Part shown: piece after piece, positions 53,926-64,000 of the stretch
Layout of the letters: each line of letters starts with the position of its first letter
How positions within the stretch are numbered: position 1 is the stretch's first letter
Notes under the pieces: generated by a model
Database searches by the model: none
The model's input: the letters and a program-made list of their open reading frames with translations, nothing else
Told to the model about the DNA's origin: nothing
Source of the DNA: Priapulus caudatus
Taxonomy: Eukaryota; Priapulida; Priapulimorpha; Priapulimorphida; Priapulidae
DNA: 64,000 bases
Reading direction: 5' to 3'
Assembly (NCBI RefSeq): GCF_000485595.1
Contig: NW_014577414.1
Location: 49,703 to 113,702 of the forward strand
Made by a program: the position numbers and the translations under genes

Positions 53926-54020
53926 TATATCTTTTCACTCACTTCTGATTAGGACCTGCTCATAATGTATCTCTTTCACTAATGTTATGGTTAGTAACGT
54001 TACAATCCTTACAGTCAGGT
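53926..54020. repeat. Right arm of internal inverted repeat
   Basis: tatatatcttttcactcac through gttacaatccttacagtcag, partner of 48520-48615. Confidence 0.8.
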
Positions 54021-54885
54021 TAGTAACGTTACATGGTTAGTAACGTTACAGATTTTGACTGCTTATACTTTACACATCATAGAATATTTGTAATACTTGT
54101 TCCTAAATTTTAATACAGCATTGCATAGAATAGGAAAATTTGAAATATTACAATTCATAGCCATATATTGCTTTTTCTCTGTAGAAAAATAAATTCATGT
54201 TTTGGTTAGTAACGTTACATGGCTTACCAAGGGTTTTGAATTTCACAATCTGTTGACTAAATCAATTTTTATCCTAAATTTTGTATGACAAATCTATCAG
54301 AGCATTGTACTCACTAAATAATTTTGATGAGTTTGTGTGGATATATAGTTATTTTAATGCTTATAATGGCTTGATTAACTTTTTCTTATCTTACATGAGA
54401 AATTACACAGGAAAACATCACCAATATAAATTCGCTATTTTTACATTCTTATACCAAAGACACACCAAGATAAATGTTTTTTCCAGAAACTTTGAAGTGG
54501 CTTTAGTCACGTACAAGGAAAATATGCATGAAAAAGACCATTTGAAATTTTAGGGTCATGTCCTCCTAATTATGGAATTGCCCGGATGTGTCAAGTTAAC
54601 AGTAAACGGCTGTGTTTAAGTTGGACTTTCGTTTTATATATCATGACTAGAAAACATTACACATGGTGTCACATTCATGGTGTGAATTCGACCAATTTCG
54701 CAATTCGGCAATAGAGTTGGCGAAAATAGAACAAGTTCCAATCTCCCAACTAGTTGCTATGGACCAGTTGCTCGCGCAGCTTTTACGTTTACACTGCCGA
54801 TTGTTGGTTGTATAATTGCGAAGTTGGTCCAATTCGCCAATTTGTCTGCATAAAGTCGGTAGTGTAAACCCAGCTTTGATAAGAC

Positions 54886-55109
54886 TCTGGTAAAGCAGCA
54901 CATATTGAGCCCACGCAGAACAAACGGTGTGTAATTTTTATGCTATAATATTACCGTAATTAAAGGGGGTGCAAATACAGTTTATGACGTCCAGTATGGC
55001 GGCGCAGTTTTACACTACCGCCATCTACCGCCCGATCTAAGAAACTATGGGAATGTATCGGAGCGTATCGTATTGACCGTATCGTATTACTGCGCCTATA
55101 GGCGATCTG
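54886..55109. other. Short spacer before the satellite array
   Basis: No gene. Contains atggcggcgcag and several gtatcg words. Confidence 0.4.
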
Positions 55110-56517
55110 CACACATAAAGTGTATTCAGCTTAATAACGATTAATAATAATTATTATTCGGTTTAATTACTATATGTACATTAACCTGCACGTGTTTACG
55201 TTTATCTGTGTGCGTGGTAGGTTTAGCAAACCATATTTAGTATGAATTCGAAGCGTGTTTATAAACCGCCGGTCATACGCGGGGCTCATAAAATGAGCCT
55301 CACGAATAGCAGCGCTACATGGCGGCGTACGTCACAAAGTGTATTTCGCATAATATTTTGCTAACGATTAAGGTGACAATAAAATTTCCTATATCTACAT
55401 TGACCTACACGTGTTGTCGTTCATCTGTGTGCGTGACAGGTTTAGCAAACCATATTTAGTATGAATTCGAAGCGTGTTTATCGACCCAGCGCTAGGCTAA
55501 GGTTATAGCGCTATGGCTGGGGTCATAAAGTGTATTCGGTTAAGTATTTCGCTAACGATTGAGGTGACAATAAAATTTACTTGATGTACATTAACCTACA
55601 CGTGTTTACGTTCATCTGTGTGCGTGGTAGGTTTAGCAAACCATATTTAGTATGAATTCGAAGCGTGTTAATCGACCGCTGGTCAAACGCGGGCTCAATT
55701 TCTGAGCCTCATAGCGATATAGGGACGTCACCAAGTGTATTGACGTTCACAGTTCGATAACAAATACTTGGAAGAATAAATTAACGTTATGTACATTAAC
55801 CTACACGTGTTTACGTTCATCTGTGAGCTTGATAGCGTTAGTAAATTATATTTACTATGTAAACGAAGCATGTTAATCGACCGCCGGTCAAACGCGGGCT
55901 CAATTTCTGAGCCTCGTAGCGATATAGGGACGTCACCAAGTGTATTGACATTCATAGTTCGATAACGAATACTTGGAAGAATAAATTAACGTTATGTACA
56001 CGTGTTTACGTTCATCTGTGTGCGTGACAGGTTTAGTAAAGCATATTTAGTATGTAAACGAAGCATGTTAATCGACCGCCGGTCAAACGCGGGGCTCATA
56101 AAATGAGCCTCACGAATAGCGCTACATGGCGGCGTACGTCACAAAGTGTATTTTGCATAATATTTTGCTAACGATTAAGGTGACAATAAAATTTCCTATA
56201 TCTACATTGACCTACACGTGTTGTCGTTCATCTGTGTGCGTGGTATGTTTAGCAAACCATATTTAGTATGAATTCGAAGCGTGTTTATCGACCAAACGCT
56301 AGGCTAAGATTATAGCGCTATGGCTGGGGTCATAAAGTGTATTCGGTTAAGTATTTCACTAACGATTGAGGTGACAATAAAATTTACTTGATGTACATTA
56401 ACCTACACGTGTTTACGTTCATCTGTGTGCGTGGTAGGTTTAGCAAATCATATTTAGTATGAATTCGAAGCGTGTTTATAAACCGCCGGTCATACGCGGG
56501 GCTCATAAAATGTATAA
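55110..56517 (+). repeat. ~200-bp satellite array
   Basis: Seven tandem units of about 190-220 bp, marked by cacgtgtttacgttcatctg at 55189, 55409, 55599, 55804, 55999, 56215 and 56405. Two unit types alternate: one with ggctcataaaatgagcct and gctacatggcggcg, one with ggctcaatttctgagcct and gggacgtcacc. Each unit holds aaaccatatttagtatgaat. The same family appears inverted at 61435-61562 and in both orientations at 62690-63630. Confidence 0.9.
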
Positions 56518-56534
56518 TGTATATACATGTCATA

Positions 56535-56765
56535 AGGTAGTCACTATATTATAGGGTGATATGCCTAGTAGTCATATTAAAACTTGATAGTCATTCTTTA
56601 TAGGTAGTCACTATATTATAGGGTGATATGCCTGGTAGTCATCTTACAACTTGATAGTCATTCTTTATAGGTAGTCACTATATTCTAGGGTGATATATGC
56701 CTGGTAGTCATCTTACAACTTGATAGTCATTCTTTATAGGTAGTCACTATACTTAACTTACATAA
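56535..56765 (+). repeat. 67-bp tandem array, block 1
   Basis: About 3.3 units of 67-69 bp starting aggtagtcactatattatag and containing ggtgatatgcctagtagtca. The array runs into the assembly gap. Block 2 is at 61563-62150. Confidence 0.9.
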
Positions 56766-56775
56766 NNNNNNNNNN
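56766..56775. other. Assembly gap (10 N)
   Basis: Ten undetermined bases join a satellite directly to the inside of a gypsy gag gene, so the true distance is probably much longer. Confidence 0.98.
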
Positions 56776-56795
56776 GGGAACTTTTTCTACAAAGT

Positions 56796-57251
56796 TTGCC
56801 CGCGAACGTTCGTTTGATTCTTGCCTCAACAAGCGACTCGCTCTCATTGAGTGACCTGGCCGAACTCGCGGACAAAATTATTGACGTCTACGTCCCAGCC
56901 ATAGGGATGGTTTCGGCCGAAGCAACCGCCCTGTCTTTTGCCGCGCCGATGGAAAACCCGGTTGTCGCACCGGTTGCCACAGCAACAGTCCCCGATTCAA
57001 ACGAAGACTTACGAGGAGACATCCGTAAGCTTTTCAAGATGGTGCGCGACTTACAAGTACAGGTCGGCCGATCACAGCGCAACTATAGTCGTGGTCGCGG
57101 TAGGTCACCATTGCGCGCCAGTGGGACTGCACATGCTGATCCCAATGCGTTGTGTTACTACCATGAACGATTTGGAGATAGGTCCAACCGATGCCGATCT
57201 ACATGCGCGCGATCGTCCGAATTTTTGGAAAACGGCAAGGCCAGTCGGTAG
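56796..57251 (+). pseudogene. Gypsy E gag, C-terminal part
   Basis: LPANVRLILASTSDSLSLSD continues the helical capsid; DLAELADKIIDV is the conserved end of this capsid type. After a basic Ser/Arg linker (YSRGRGRSPLRASG) comes [18 protein letters not shown], a Cys/His cluster in place of a classical zinc knuckle. The frame closes at 57251 by a shift; it reads open to the left up to the gap. Confidence 0.86.
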
Positions 57252-58237
57252 GCGCGACGACCCGCACTGGTGCGCACAGCAGTCGCCTATTTTACATCAC
57301 TGATGTTAATTCTCGCAGGCAATTCCGGGTCGATACTGGCGCTGCAGTGAGCGTTTTTCCACCTTCTAAGCAAGAAAGGGGGAATGCTTGCGCGCTTAAC
57401 TTGCAAGCTGCGAATGGTACGCCCATTCCCACATACGACCAACGCTCTTTGACCCTGGATTTAGGCCTGCGTCGAACATGCCGCTGGATTTTCACCATCG
57501 CGAATGTCCCTACACCGATCATAGGCGCGGATTTCTTGCACCATTTTCATTTCTTGGTCGATGTCAACAGACGTCGACTCGTCGACCCGCTGACCAGCTT
57601 GTCAGTCATGGGCACGCCGTCCGATTGTCCCGCCGTCAGCCCGGTCTACGGAGACCGAGATTCCGACAACACGTTTGAGCACATACTCAAGCGCGAATTC
57701 GTAGATATAACCCGTCCGGTATATCATTCCGACGACGTAAAGCACGATGTAACACATCACATCGAAACGAACGGACCCCCTGTTGCAGCACGTCCGCGCA
57801 GGCTAGTTGGGGACAAACTTCAAATCGCACGCGACGAATTTAACCATATGCTGGACCTAGGCATTATTCGGCCGTCTAACAGTAACTGGTCCTCGCCGTT
57901 GCATATGGTGCCGAAGAAGTCCCCGGGTGAATGGCGTCCGTGTGGTGATTACCGCGCACTGAACCGAGTGACCGTAAACGACCGTTATCCCGTTCCGCAT
58001 ATACAGGATTTCGCATCTGGACTTCACAGCAAGAAAATTTTTGCCAAAATAGATCTTGTCAGGGCGTATCATCAGATACCCGTGGAGCCCGGTGATGTGC
58101 ACAAGACGGCCATCACAACCCCGTTCGGTTTATTCGAGTTAACCGAATGCCTTTCGGTTTGTGCTGCGCCACGCAGACATTCCAGCGCTTTATCGACAAG
58201 GTATTGCGCGGATTGCCGTTTGTCTACGCGTATATAG
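57191..58237 (+). pseudogene. Gypsy E protease and RT, first part
   Basis: 348 codons; the first ~20 are out of the true frame. [13 protein letters not shown] (Asp at residue 48) is the protease active site and [11 protein letters not shown] its end. [42 protein letters not shown] and palm Asp 288 in [12 protein letters not shown], then TPFGLFE. A shift near 58140 ends the reading. Confidence 0.9.
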
Positions 58238-59463
58238 ACGACTTGCTGGTCGCATCAGACAACATGCAGCAGCACGAGCAGCATTTGCGCTTGCTGTTCA
58301 CCCGCTTACAACAATACGGTGTCGTGGTGAACCCGAATAAGTGCTCATTCGGTTTGACTGAACTCGATTTCCTCGGCCACCACATTGATCAGGACGGCAT
58401 TAGCCCTCTGCCGGATAAGGTAGACGCTATCCGCGATTGCGAGGTTCCCACATCCCTCAAGCGCCTAAGAGGATTCTTGGGCCTCGTCAATTTCTATCGG
58501 AGATTTATCCCCGACTGCGCCAAGACGCTTATGCCTCTCACGGATCTCCTCGGTAAGCACAGCAAGCGTTCGAGGAAAGCTCTCGATTGGACACCGGAAT
58601 GCGACGCAGCATTCCATGCGATCAAAGAGCAGTTGGCGCGCGCCACTCTACTCGCATACCCCAACACTAACGCGCCGCTCAGTCTCATGGTAGACGCATC
58701 TGATCGGGCTATAGGCGGAGTTGTGCAACAACTCACGGATAACGCTTGGCAGCCGATCGCGTTCTTTTCACGCAAATTGTTGCCCGCTGAGACGCGCTAC
58801 AGTACATTTGGCCGCGAACTTCTTGCCGTGTACTTAACTATCAAGCATTTCCGGTACATGCTTGATGGACGCATATTCTGTGTATACACGGACCACAAGC
58901 CGCTGATCCACTCATTTCGCGCTAGGCCCGATTGCCACAGCCCCCGCGAAATCCGGCATCTCGATTACATATCACAGTTTACGACTGATTTACGTCATGT
59001 AAAGGGCACCGACAATGTCGTTGCTGATATCCTATCGAGACCCGAACTGAACACCTTGCATGCATTGCATACCGACACTCGAGTCGATTTCGGGGAGATT
59101 GCCATCGCTCAGCAAGACGATGCTGAATTGCAGTCTCTGCTTGATTCTGACCGACCCACTGGTTTGGTGCTCCGCAAAGTACCATTGATTTCTACCGGTG
59201 GTGATATTTTTTGTGACGTATCAGGCGATACAACCCGGCCTGTCATACCGTCTGCACACCGTCGCGCCGTGTTCAACTCAGTACATGGGTTATCACACCC
59301 TGGTGTACGCGCGTCCGTGAAAGCCATCACCTCTCGTTTCGTGTGGCCCGGCATGAACAAAGATGTCCGGAGATGGGCCCAACAATGCACGTCATGCCAG
59401 CACGAAGGCACCGCTGGGCACATTCAGTGCGCCCGATGCGCGATTTGCGCATGTGCACATTGA
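58147..59463 (+). pseudogene. Gypsy E RT end, RNase H and integrase zinc-binding domain
   Basis: 438 codons. [20 protein letters not shown] and [13 protein letters not shown] carry the RT catalytic Asp pair (31-32). RRLRGFLGLVNFYRRFIPDC-type thumb follows; RNase H has MVDASDRAIGG, STFGRELLAVYLTIKHFRYM, YTDHKPLIHSF and VVADILSRPE. The H2C2 domain is complete (HGLSHPGVRASVKAI ... CTSCQ, residues about 378-417). The last ~20 residues are out of frame. Confidence 0.9.
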
Positions 59464-60457
59464 CCTAGTTGGTCCGCTGCCCACATCAAACGGTAGCACT
59501 TACCTGTTGACCTGTGTGGACCGATACACACGATGGCCGGAAGCTATTCCGATACCCGACCAGACTGCTGAAACAGTCGCGCGAGCGTTCGTTGATAGGT
59601 GGATAGCCGTGTTTGGAGCACCCGACACCATCACCACCGACCGTGGCCGTCAATTTGAGTCTCGCCTATTTCACGAGCTAACCAAACTCTTGGGGACCAC
59701 TCGTGTCCGGACTACGTCTTATCATCCTGCCGCAAACGGGATGGTAGAGAGATTTCACCGACAATTGAAATCGGCTCTCAAAGCGCATGAAGACCCGCAA
59801 CACTGGAGTGAGCACTTGCCGCTAACGCTCCTTGGTGTACGCACCACGGTAAAGGAGGATTTAGACTGCTCCCCAGCTGAACTTGTCTTTGGCACAACTC
59901 TGCGCCTGCCGGGACAATTCATTGCTCCAGTACAAACTGACCTTGATCCTTGTGATTATGTTTCCCGCTTGAGACACCACATGGGAAAATGCAAGCTCAC
60001 CCCAACAAGGGCTGACCAAGGGGCCACTTACATCCCGAAGGATCTCTTTCAAAGTTCGCACGTCTTCATCCGCGATGACACGGTACGCAAACCGTTACAG
60101 CAACCGTACAAAGGACCGTTCAAAGTCCTAAAGCGGAACAAAAAGTTTTTCACCCTCGAAATACGTGGAAAACGCGAGCAAGTCAGTGTGGACCGACTAA
60201 AGGTCGCGCACAGGGAAGAGCGCGTTGAGAGCGATATGACCCCTGTGGGCAACGCGCCTGCAAGTCATAATCCGCCGGCAGTCGATGTGGGGCCTCAACC
60301 GCCTGCAGGCGATGCAGGGACGAAACTGCCCGCTAGCGCTGCGGGAACGCAATCTAACGCTGCATCAGCGCTGCGTTCTGACACTACCACTCCGGTCCGA
60401 CAAATTAGGTCAGGCCGACAGGTCCACTGGCCTAGCAAATTCAAAGATTGTCGATAG
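59363..60457 (+). pseudogene. Gypsy E integrase core and tail
   Basis: 364 codons; the true frame starts near residue 20. D34 (HIDLVGP), D93 (TTDRGRQF) and E129 (NGMVERF) form an intact D-D-35-E site. [18 protein letters not shown] ends the core; [16 protein letters not shown] is the GPY/F module. The tail has Pro/Ala repeats ([20 protein letters not shown]) and ends [20 protein letters not shown]. No chromodomain. Confidence 0.91.
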
Positions 60458-60543
60458 TACTCTTAAACTTTCGAATACGTATGTATTTGTGTTGTTCTCA
60501 ATTAATTATTGCTCGATTACTTGCTCACTAGGAGGGGGTTAAA

Positions 60544-61014
60544 TGTAGCGTCTCAGGATGTTTCTCATTAAATGTCATGTTTGTTTTGTTCCTAAATTTG
60601 TGGATGGATAAATCTGTGTATTTGTTCCTGTTCCGGGATAATGTTATGTATATTCATGATGTGTTTTATATGTTGTCGAATCATGCACTATATTATATGC
60701 ATGTCATTAGTCACGTGATGTAAACGACCAATGAGAAAAAAAGTGGAGTGGACGAGTAGGTGGCTGGACATTTTGGTTTTTGGGACACGTCAAGTGTGAG
60801 TGGGATAGTGTCAGTTGAACCACGTAGCTGTCCAACGAATTCAACTTAAATGCTGCGCCGAAACTACGGACTAACAGATAGCTGCAACCGCTGGTGGCAC
60901 GCAACAGTGTGTCAGGAGTGAATAGCCTGGCTTATGAAGAGGATTCGATTTGAGCGACAAACCCGGGCATAAAGGATTTGTGCCTGTCTTCTCGACGCCC
61001 GGCAGCTTACAGGT
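60544..61014 (+). repeat. Gypsy E 3' LTR, right end uncertain
   Basis: Starts tgtagcgtctcaggatg right after the polypurine tract. A possible end is cagcttaca at 61014 (TG...CA, 471 bp), but with no 5' LTR to compare this is a guess. Confidence 0.55.
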
Positions 61015-61040
61015 ACCGCTCACCTCCACGCCGCTCAGCC

Positions 61041-61562
61041 CTGTTCCTGGTCGACGGCCGTGTAAATCGTTTTGTGGAGGGCTGTGTTTTCATCCCGGTC
61101 ATTCTACTCGTCGTGACCGGCGTCAACCGCATCGTCACAGACGATGCCAACGACTTTGGACTAGTTACGCCGTGGCATATTCGCTCAAACTGCGGCGGCC
61201 TTCCGCATTATAAACAGAGCCATTTTTGTTCTGGGGTTTACATTGCTTTGTGATTTGTGTTTTTTTATACAAAAGTAATTTCTGAATAGGTGAGGTCACT
61301 CCAAAAAAGGTGAGGAGGTTGTAGAACACGCACGTGCAGATGTGGGTTGGTGCATGATCTTTGTGTTTGGATAAACAAAATATAAGCAAATATATCCAAC
61401 CAAAAAAAAAGAAAAAAGAACCTACATTCTCCCACAATACTAAATATGGTTTGCTAAACCTACCACGCACACAGATGAACGTAAACACGTGTAGGTTAAT
61501 GTACATAACGTTAATTTATTCTTCCAAGTATTCGTTATCGAACTATGAATGTCAATACACTT
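61041..61562. repeat. Left arm of a large inverted repeat
   Basis: From ctcagccctgttcctggtcg through attataaacagagccatttt, ctgcacgtgcagatgtgggt-like words and into a reversed ~200-bp satellite unit ending gtcaatacacttg. The whole arm is matched inverted by 63509-64000. Short frames on both strands in it are not conserved between the arms. Confidence 0.85.
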
Positions 61563-62150
61563 GGATAGTCATTCTTTATAGGTAGTCACTATATTATAGG
61601 GTGATATGCCTAGTAGTCATATTACAACTTGGCAGTCATTTATAGATTTTACTAGATATAGATACTAGATAGTCTCTGTTATATTAAAATGATATGCCTA
61701 GTATATGTACTATGCATATTACAACTTATTAGTAATTCCATATAAGGCTGTAAAGTTAGTCTCTGTTATTGGAGTAGTAGAGGGTGATATGCCTCGTAGT
61801 CATATTACTAGTAATTTGATATTATTATTAGGTAGTTTTATTATAGGGTGATATGATCGATCTAGTAGTCATATTAAAACTTGGTACTGTGGTACATGTA
61901 TTTATTTTCTATAAGTGGTCTCTGTTATAGAGTGATATACCTAGTAACCTTAGTCATATTACAACTTGGTATTCATTTTCTATAACTTATAAGTTGTTCT
62001 GTTATAGCGATATACCTAGTATACTAGTAGTCATATTACAACTTGGTACTAAGTCACTGCATATTTAAATAGTCTCTTATTTGATGATATGCCTAGTAGT
62101 CATTCCAAATACATGTAGGTATATATATACATATAGGGCTTATAACTTGG
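61563..62150 (+). repeat. 67-bp tandem array, block 2
   Basis: First unit nearly the same as block 1 (gatagtcattctttataggt and agggtgatatgcctagtagt); further units decay to the right, with spacings up to about 100 bp, over about eight repeats. Confidence 0.82.
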
Positions 62151-62689
62151 CTAGGTAGTCTCTGTTATATCGCTGTCACCTTGCCATCACACCGCTAATT
62201 TTATTTGTAATGCCTGAATTAGGCACAGACTTTCTACGATATAGAGTAGCCTAGTATCATTATAGTCCATTATGTATTATGTCGGCATTCATCACGACAC
62301 TAGGGCCTAACATAAACGTTGATATTTAAGATGCGGGGCTACTAATATTGCTATTGGGCTACATGACAGACAGATGTAAAATGATTGACGATCAATGACT
62401 GGAACCATAACTTGTCATTCACAACAAACCTCGATATCCTGGCTTCAATACGCTCCAGCAACTCTTAGATCTGCTAAATTACCGACTTGCAGTAACGACA
62501 ACGATAACAACAATGAACAACAGCCAGTTGAACACTTGGTGTACACTTGGCTCTCGTGCGTGTTGGTGGATAATGTATACGTGCGCCGCTGGGAACTAAA
62601 ATTAGAAGTGCCTAGTAAACATATCCTATCGCACCTTTCAGCCGGCTGCCTTTGTGACGTACGCCGCCCTGTAGCGCTATTCGTGAGGC
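62151..62689. other. Centre of the large inverted repeat
   Basis: No repeat partner or recognised coding sequence; a 101-codon frame at 62395-62700 has no domain and runs into the satellite. Confidence 0.45.
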
Positions 62690-63630
62690 TCATTTTATGA
62701 GCCCCGCGTATGACCGGCGGTTTATAAACACGCTTCGAATTCATACTAAATATGGTTTGCTGAACCTGCCACGCACACAGATGAACGTAAACACGTGTAG
62801 GTTAATGTACATCAAGTAAATTTTATTGTCACCTCAATCGTTAGCGAAATACTTAACCGAATACACTTTATGACCCCAGCCATAGCGCTATAACCTTAAG
62901 GGACTTCACCAAGTATGGACATTCATAGTTTTCGATAACGAATACTTGAGAGAAAAAAAACGTATGTACATTACCACACGTTTTACGTTCACTGTGAGCT
63001 TGCTAACGTAAAACAATATTAGTATGAAACGTAAATTTACTCGACCCCCGGTCAAACGTGGGCTCAATTTCTAAGCCCGTAGCGATATACGGACGTCACA
63101 AGTGTTAGACATTCAAAGTTCGCTAACGATGACTGGAAAGAACAAAATTAACGTTAGATACATCAACCTACACTGTGTTACGTTCATCTGTGTAGCTTGA
63201 ATAGCGTTTATAAAGCAATTAGTATTAAACGAAGCATGTTAAATCGCCGTCGGTCCAAACGGCGGGGCTCGAATTGTCTGAGCCTCGTAGCGATACTAGG
63301 ACTCACCAAAGTGTATGACATTCGCATAGTCATAACCGAATCACTGATAGCAATAAATAACGTTAGTACAATAACCTACACGTTTACTTCATCTGACCTT
63401 GATAACGGTAGTAAAACGCATATTAGTATGTAACGAATCATAACGACCGCCGGCAAACAAGCGGGTTGCAATTTCAGGCCTTGTAGCTCGATAAGGGACG
63501 TCACCAAGTGTGAATTGACATTCATCATTCGATAACGAAATACTTGAAGTAATAAATTAACGTTAGCTAACATTAACCTCACACGTGTTACGTTCATCTC
63601 GTGTGCGCTAGGTTTAGCAAACCATATTAG
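62690..63630. repeat. ~200-bp satellite units in both orientations
   Basis: 62690-62900 is a reversed unit (cattttatgagccccgcgta ... aggttaatgtac); from about 62905 to 63630 three to four forward units follow. The forward units carry many one-base insertions and deletions compared with 55110-56517. Confidence 0.82.
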
Positions 63631-64000
63631 ATGGGAGAATAGGTCTTTTCTTTTTTTCTTGGTTGGATATCATTGCTATAATTTGTTCATCCAAAACAAA
63701 CGATCATGACCAACCCACATCTGCACGTGCGTGTCTCAACCCCTCACCTTTTTGGATGACCTTCACCTATCTAGAAATTATTTGTATAAAAAAACACAAA
63801 TCACAAAGCATAAACCCTCAGAACAAAAATGGCTCTGTTTATAAGCGAATGGCGCCGCAGTTGACGCGAATCGCAACGCGTAACTAGTCCAAACGTTGCA
63901 TCGCTGTGACGAGCGGTTGACCGCGTCAGACGATAAAACCCGCGATGAAACACACGCGCCTCCACAAACGATTCATACGCCGCGACCAGAACAGGCTGAG
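63509..64000. repeat. Right arm of the large inverted repeat
   Basis: Inverted match of 61041-61562, including the reversed words acccacatctgcacgtgcgt, aaatggctctgtttataagc and cgcgaccagaacaggctgag at the window edge. The arm may continue beyond the window. Confidence 0.85.

Larger units (their letters stand above)
47367..54583. mobile_element. DNA element with GGGCAATTCCAT ends and GTTAGTAACGTTAC repeats
   Basis: Ends gggcaattccat and atggaattgccc are inverted copies. The flanks ggct / ggat form a 4-bp duplication with one difference, and the uninterrupted target survives at 22975-22996. Nine copies of gttagtaacgttac (one gttagtcacgttac) lie at 47379, 47558, 47741, 47756, 48531 (inverted), 53989, 54018, 54035 and 54204. 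An internal inverted repeat of about 95 bp (48520-48615 with 53926-54020) brackets gypsy C. Without gypsy C it is about 1.95 kb and has no transposase frame. Confidence 0.78.
47268..54885. mobile_element. 'agctgggtttacac' family element, split by a 7.2-kb insertion
   Basis: 47278-47366 and 54584-54655 together reproduce the body of the copy at 22880-23035, and 54684-54880 is the inverted match of 22629-22850, ending taaacccagctttg. The element's left end appears truncated. Confidence 0.72.
56776..60543 (+). mobile_element. Gypsy E: Ty3/gypsy element missing its 5' part
   Basis: Coding region from the middle of gag to the end of integrase, then a polypurine tract (aggagggggttaaa, 60530-60543) and the start of a 3' LTR. 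The 5' LTR, primer site and first part of gag are absent at the gap. All catalytic residues of protease, RT, RNase H and integrase are present and only three single-base shifts separate the frames. GC-rich relative to the flanks. The group is the one whose Gag ends in a C-Y-Y-H-x-R-F-G pattern. Confidence 0.92.

Noticed and set aside
54281-54553. 90-codon frame in the GTTAGTAACGTTAC element as a transposase
   Set aside because: Short, AT-rich and without any motif.
6073-60543. An envelope gene making one of the elements a retrovirus
   Set aside because: No open frame lies between integrase and 3' LTR in gypsy A, C, D, E or the BEL element beyond short tails.
60978-61253. 91-codon hydrophobic frame at the left arm of the large inverted repeat
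   Set aside because: The inverted partner at the window end does not keep the frame open.
1-64000. CRISPR array among the tandem repeats
   Set aside because: Repeats are contiguous or diverged with no unique spacers of fixed length; the genome is eukaryotic.

Overview
The window reads as a repeat graveyard from an animal nuclear genome, probably a marine invertebrate. Support for this is spliced metazoan-type reading frames, Ty3/gypsy and BEL/Pao retrotransposons, hAT-like elements and MITEs, CA/GT, CTAT and TA microsatellites, and many copies of the word taggcct. I cannot name the species. I see no conventional host gene: almost every open frame with a recognisable domain belongs to a mobile element or its remnant.

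Layout. 1-6072: a 27-bp minisatellite, AT-rich and GT-rich arrays and three small inverted-repeat elements. 6073-19686: a nest of retrotransposons. A 4.8-kb gypsy element (A) with 153-154-bp LTRs carries a BEL/Pao element inside its 5' LTR (6152-11271, duplication ctctg), a solo LTR inside its gag zinc-knuckle coding region (12414-13484, duplication caag) and a non-autonomous LTR element directly after its RT catalytic box (14508-17148, duplication gtag). 19740-20090: an RT fragment of gypsy B. 20150-27770: microsatellites, a TIR element (21356-22253), an 'agctgggttcacac' MITE family, a tRNA-like relic and a 2.5-kb hAT-like element (23742-26218). 27770-31600: degenerate gypsy B without LTRs. 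32266-38690: gypsy D on the minus strand, with a hAT-type MITE in its gag leader and an 823-bp extra segment in its right LTR. 38866-39827: a short, inverted relative of the 23.7-kb element.

40776-47207 is the most interesting part: a 6.4-kb element with about 735-750-bp terminal inverted repeats that begin CACTA, built of degenerate ~150-bp subrepeats. It encodes a spliced minus-strand gene with two Cys/His modules and an acidic tail, interrupted by a 403-base gap. 47367-54583: another DNA element, with GGGCAATTCCAT ends and nine copies of a GTTAGTAACGTTAC motif, sitting in a MITE-family element. It has itself been hit by gypsy C (48659-53920), whose two 122-bp LTRs are identical.

54950-64000: a ~200-bp satellite array, a 67-bp tandem array, gypsy E (56776-60460, no 5' LTR, starting at an assembly gap), then a large inverted repeat (arms 61041-61560 and about 63509-64000) enclosing more of both arrays.

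The genes do not form a cellular pathway. The biology is layered transposition: insertion order can be read from target-site duplications, and several elements carry frameshifts, stops or lost catalytic residues. Coordinates of element ends come from reading repeats by eye. Family names rest on motifs recognised without a database search.
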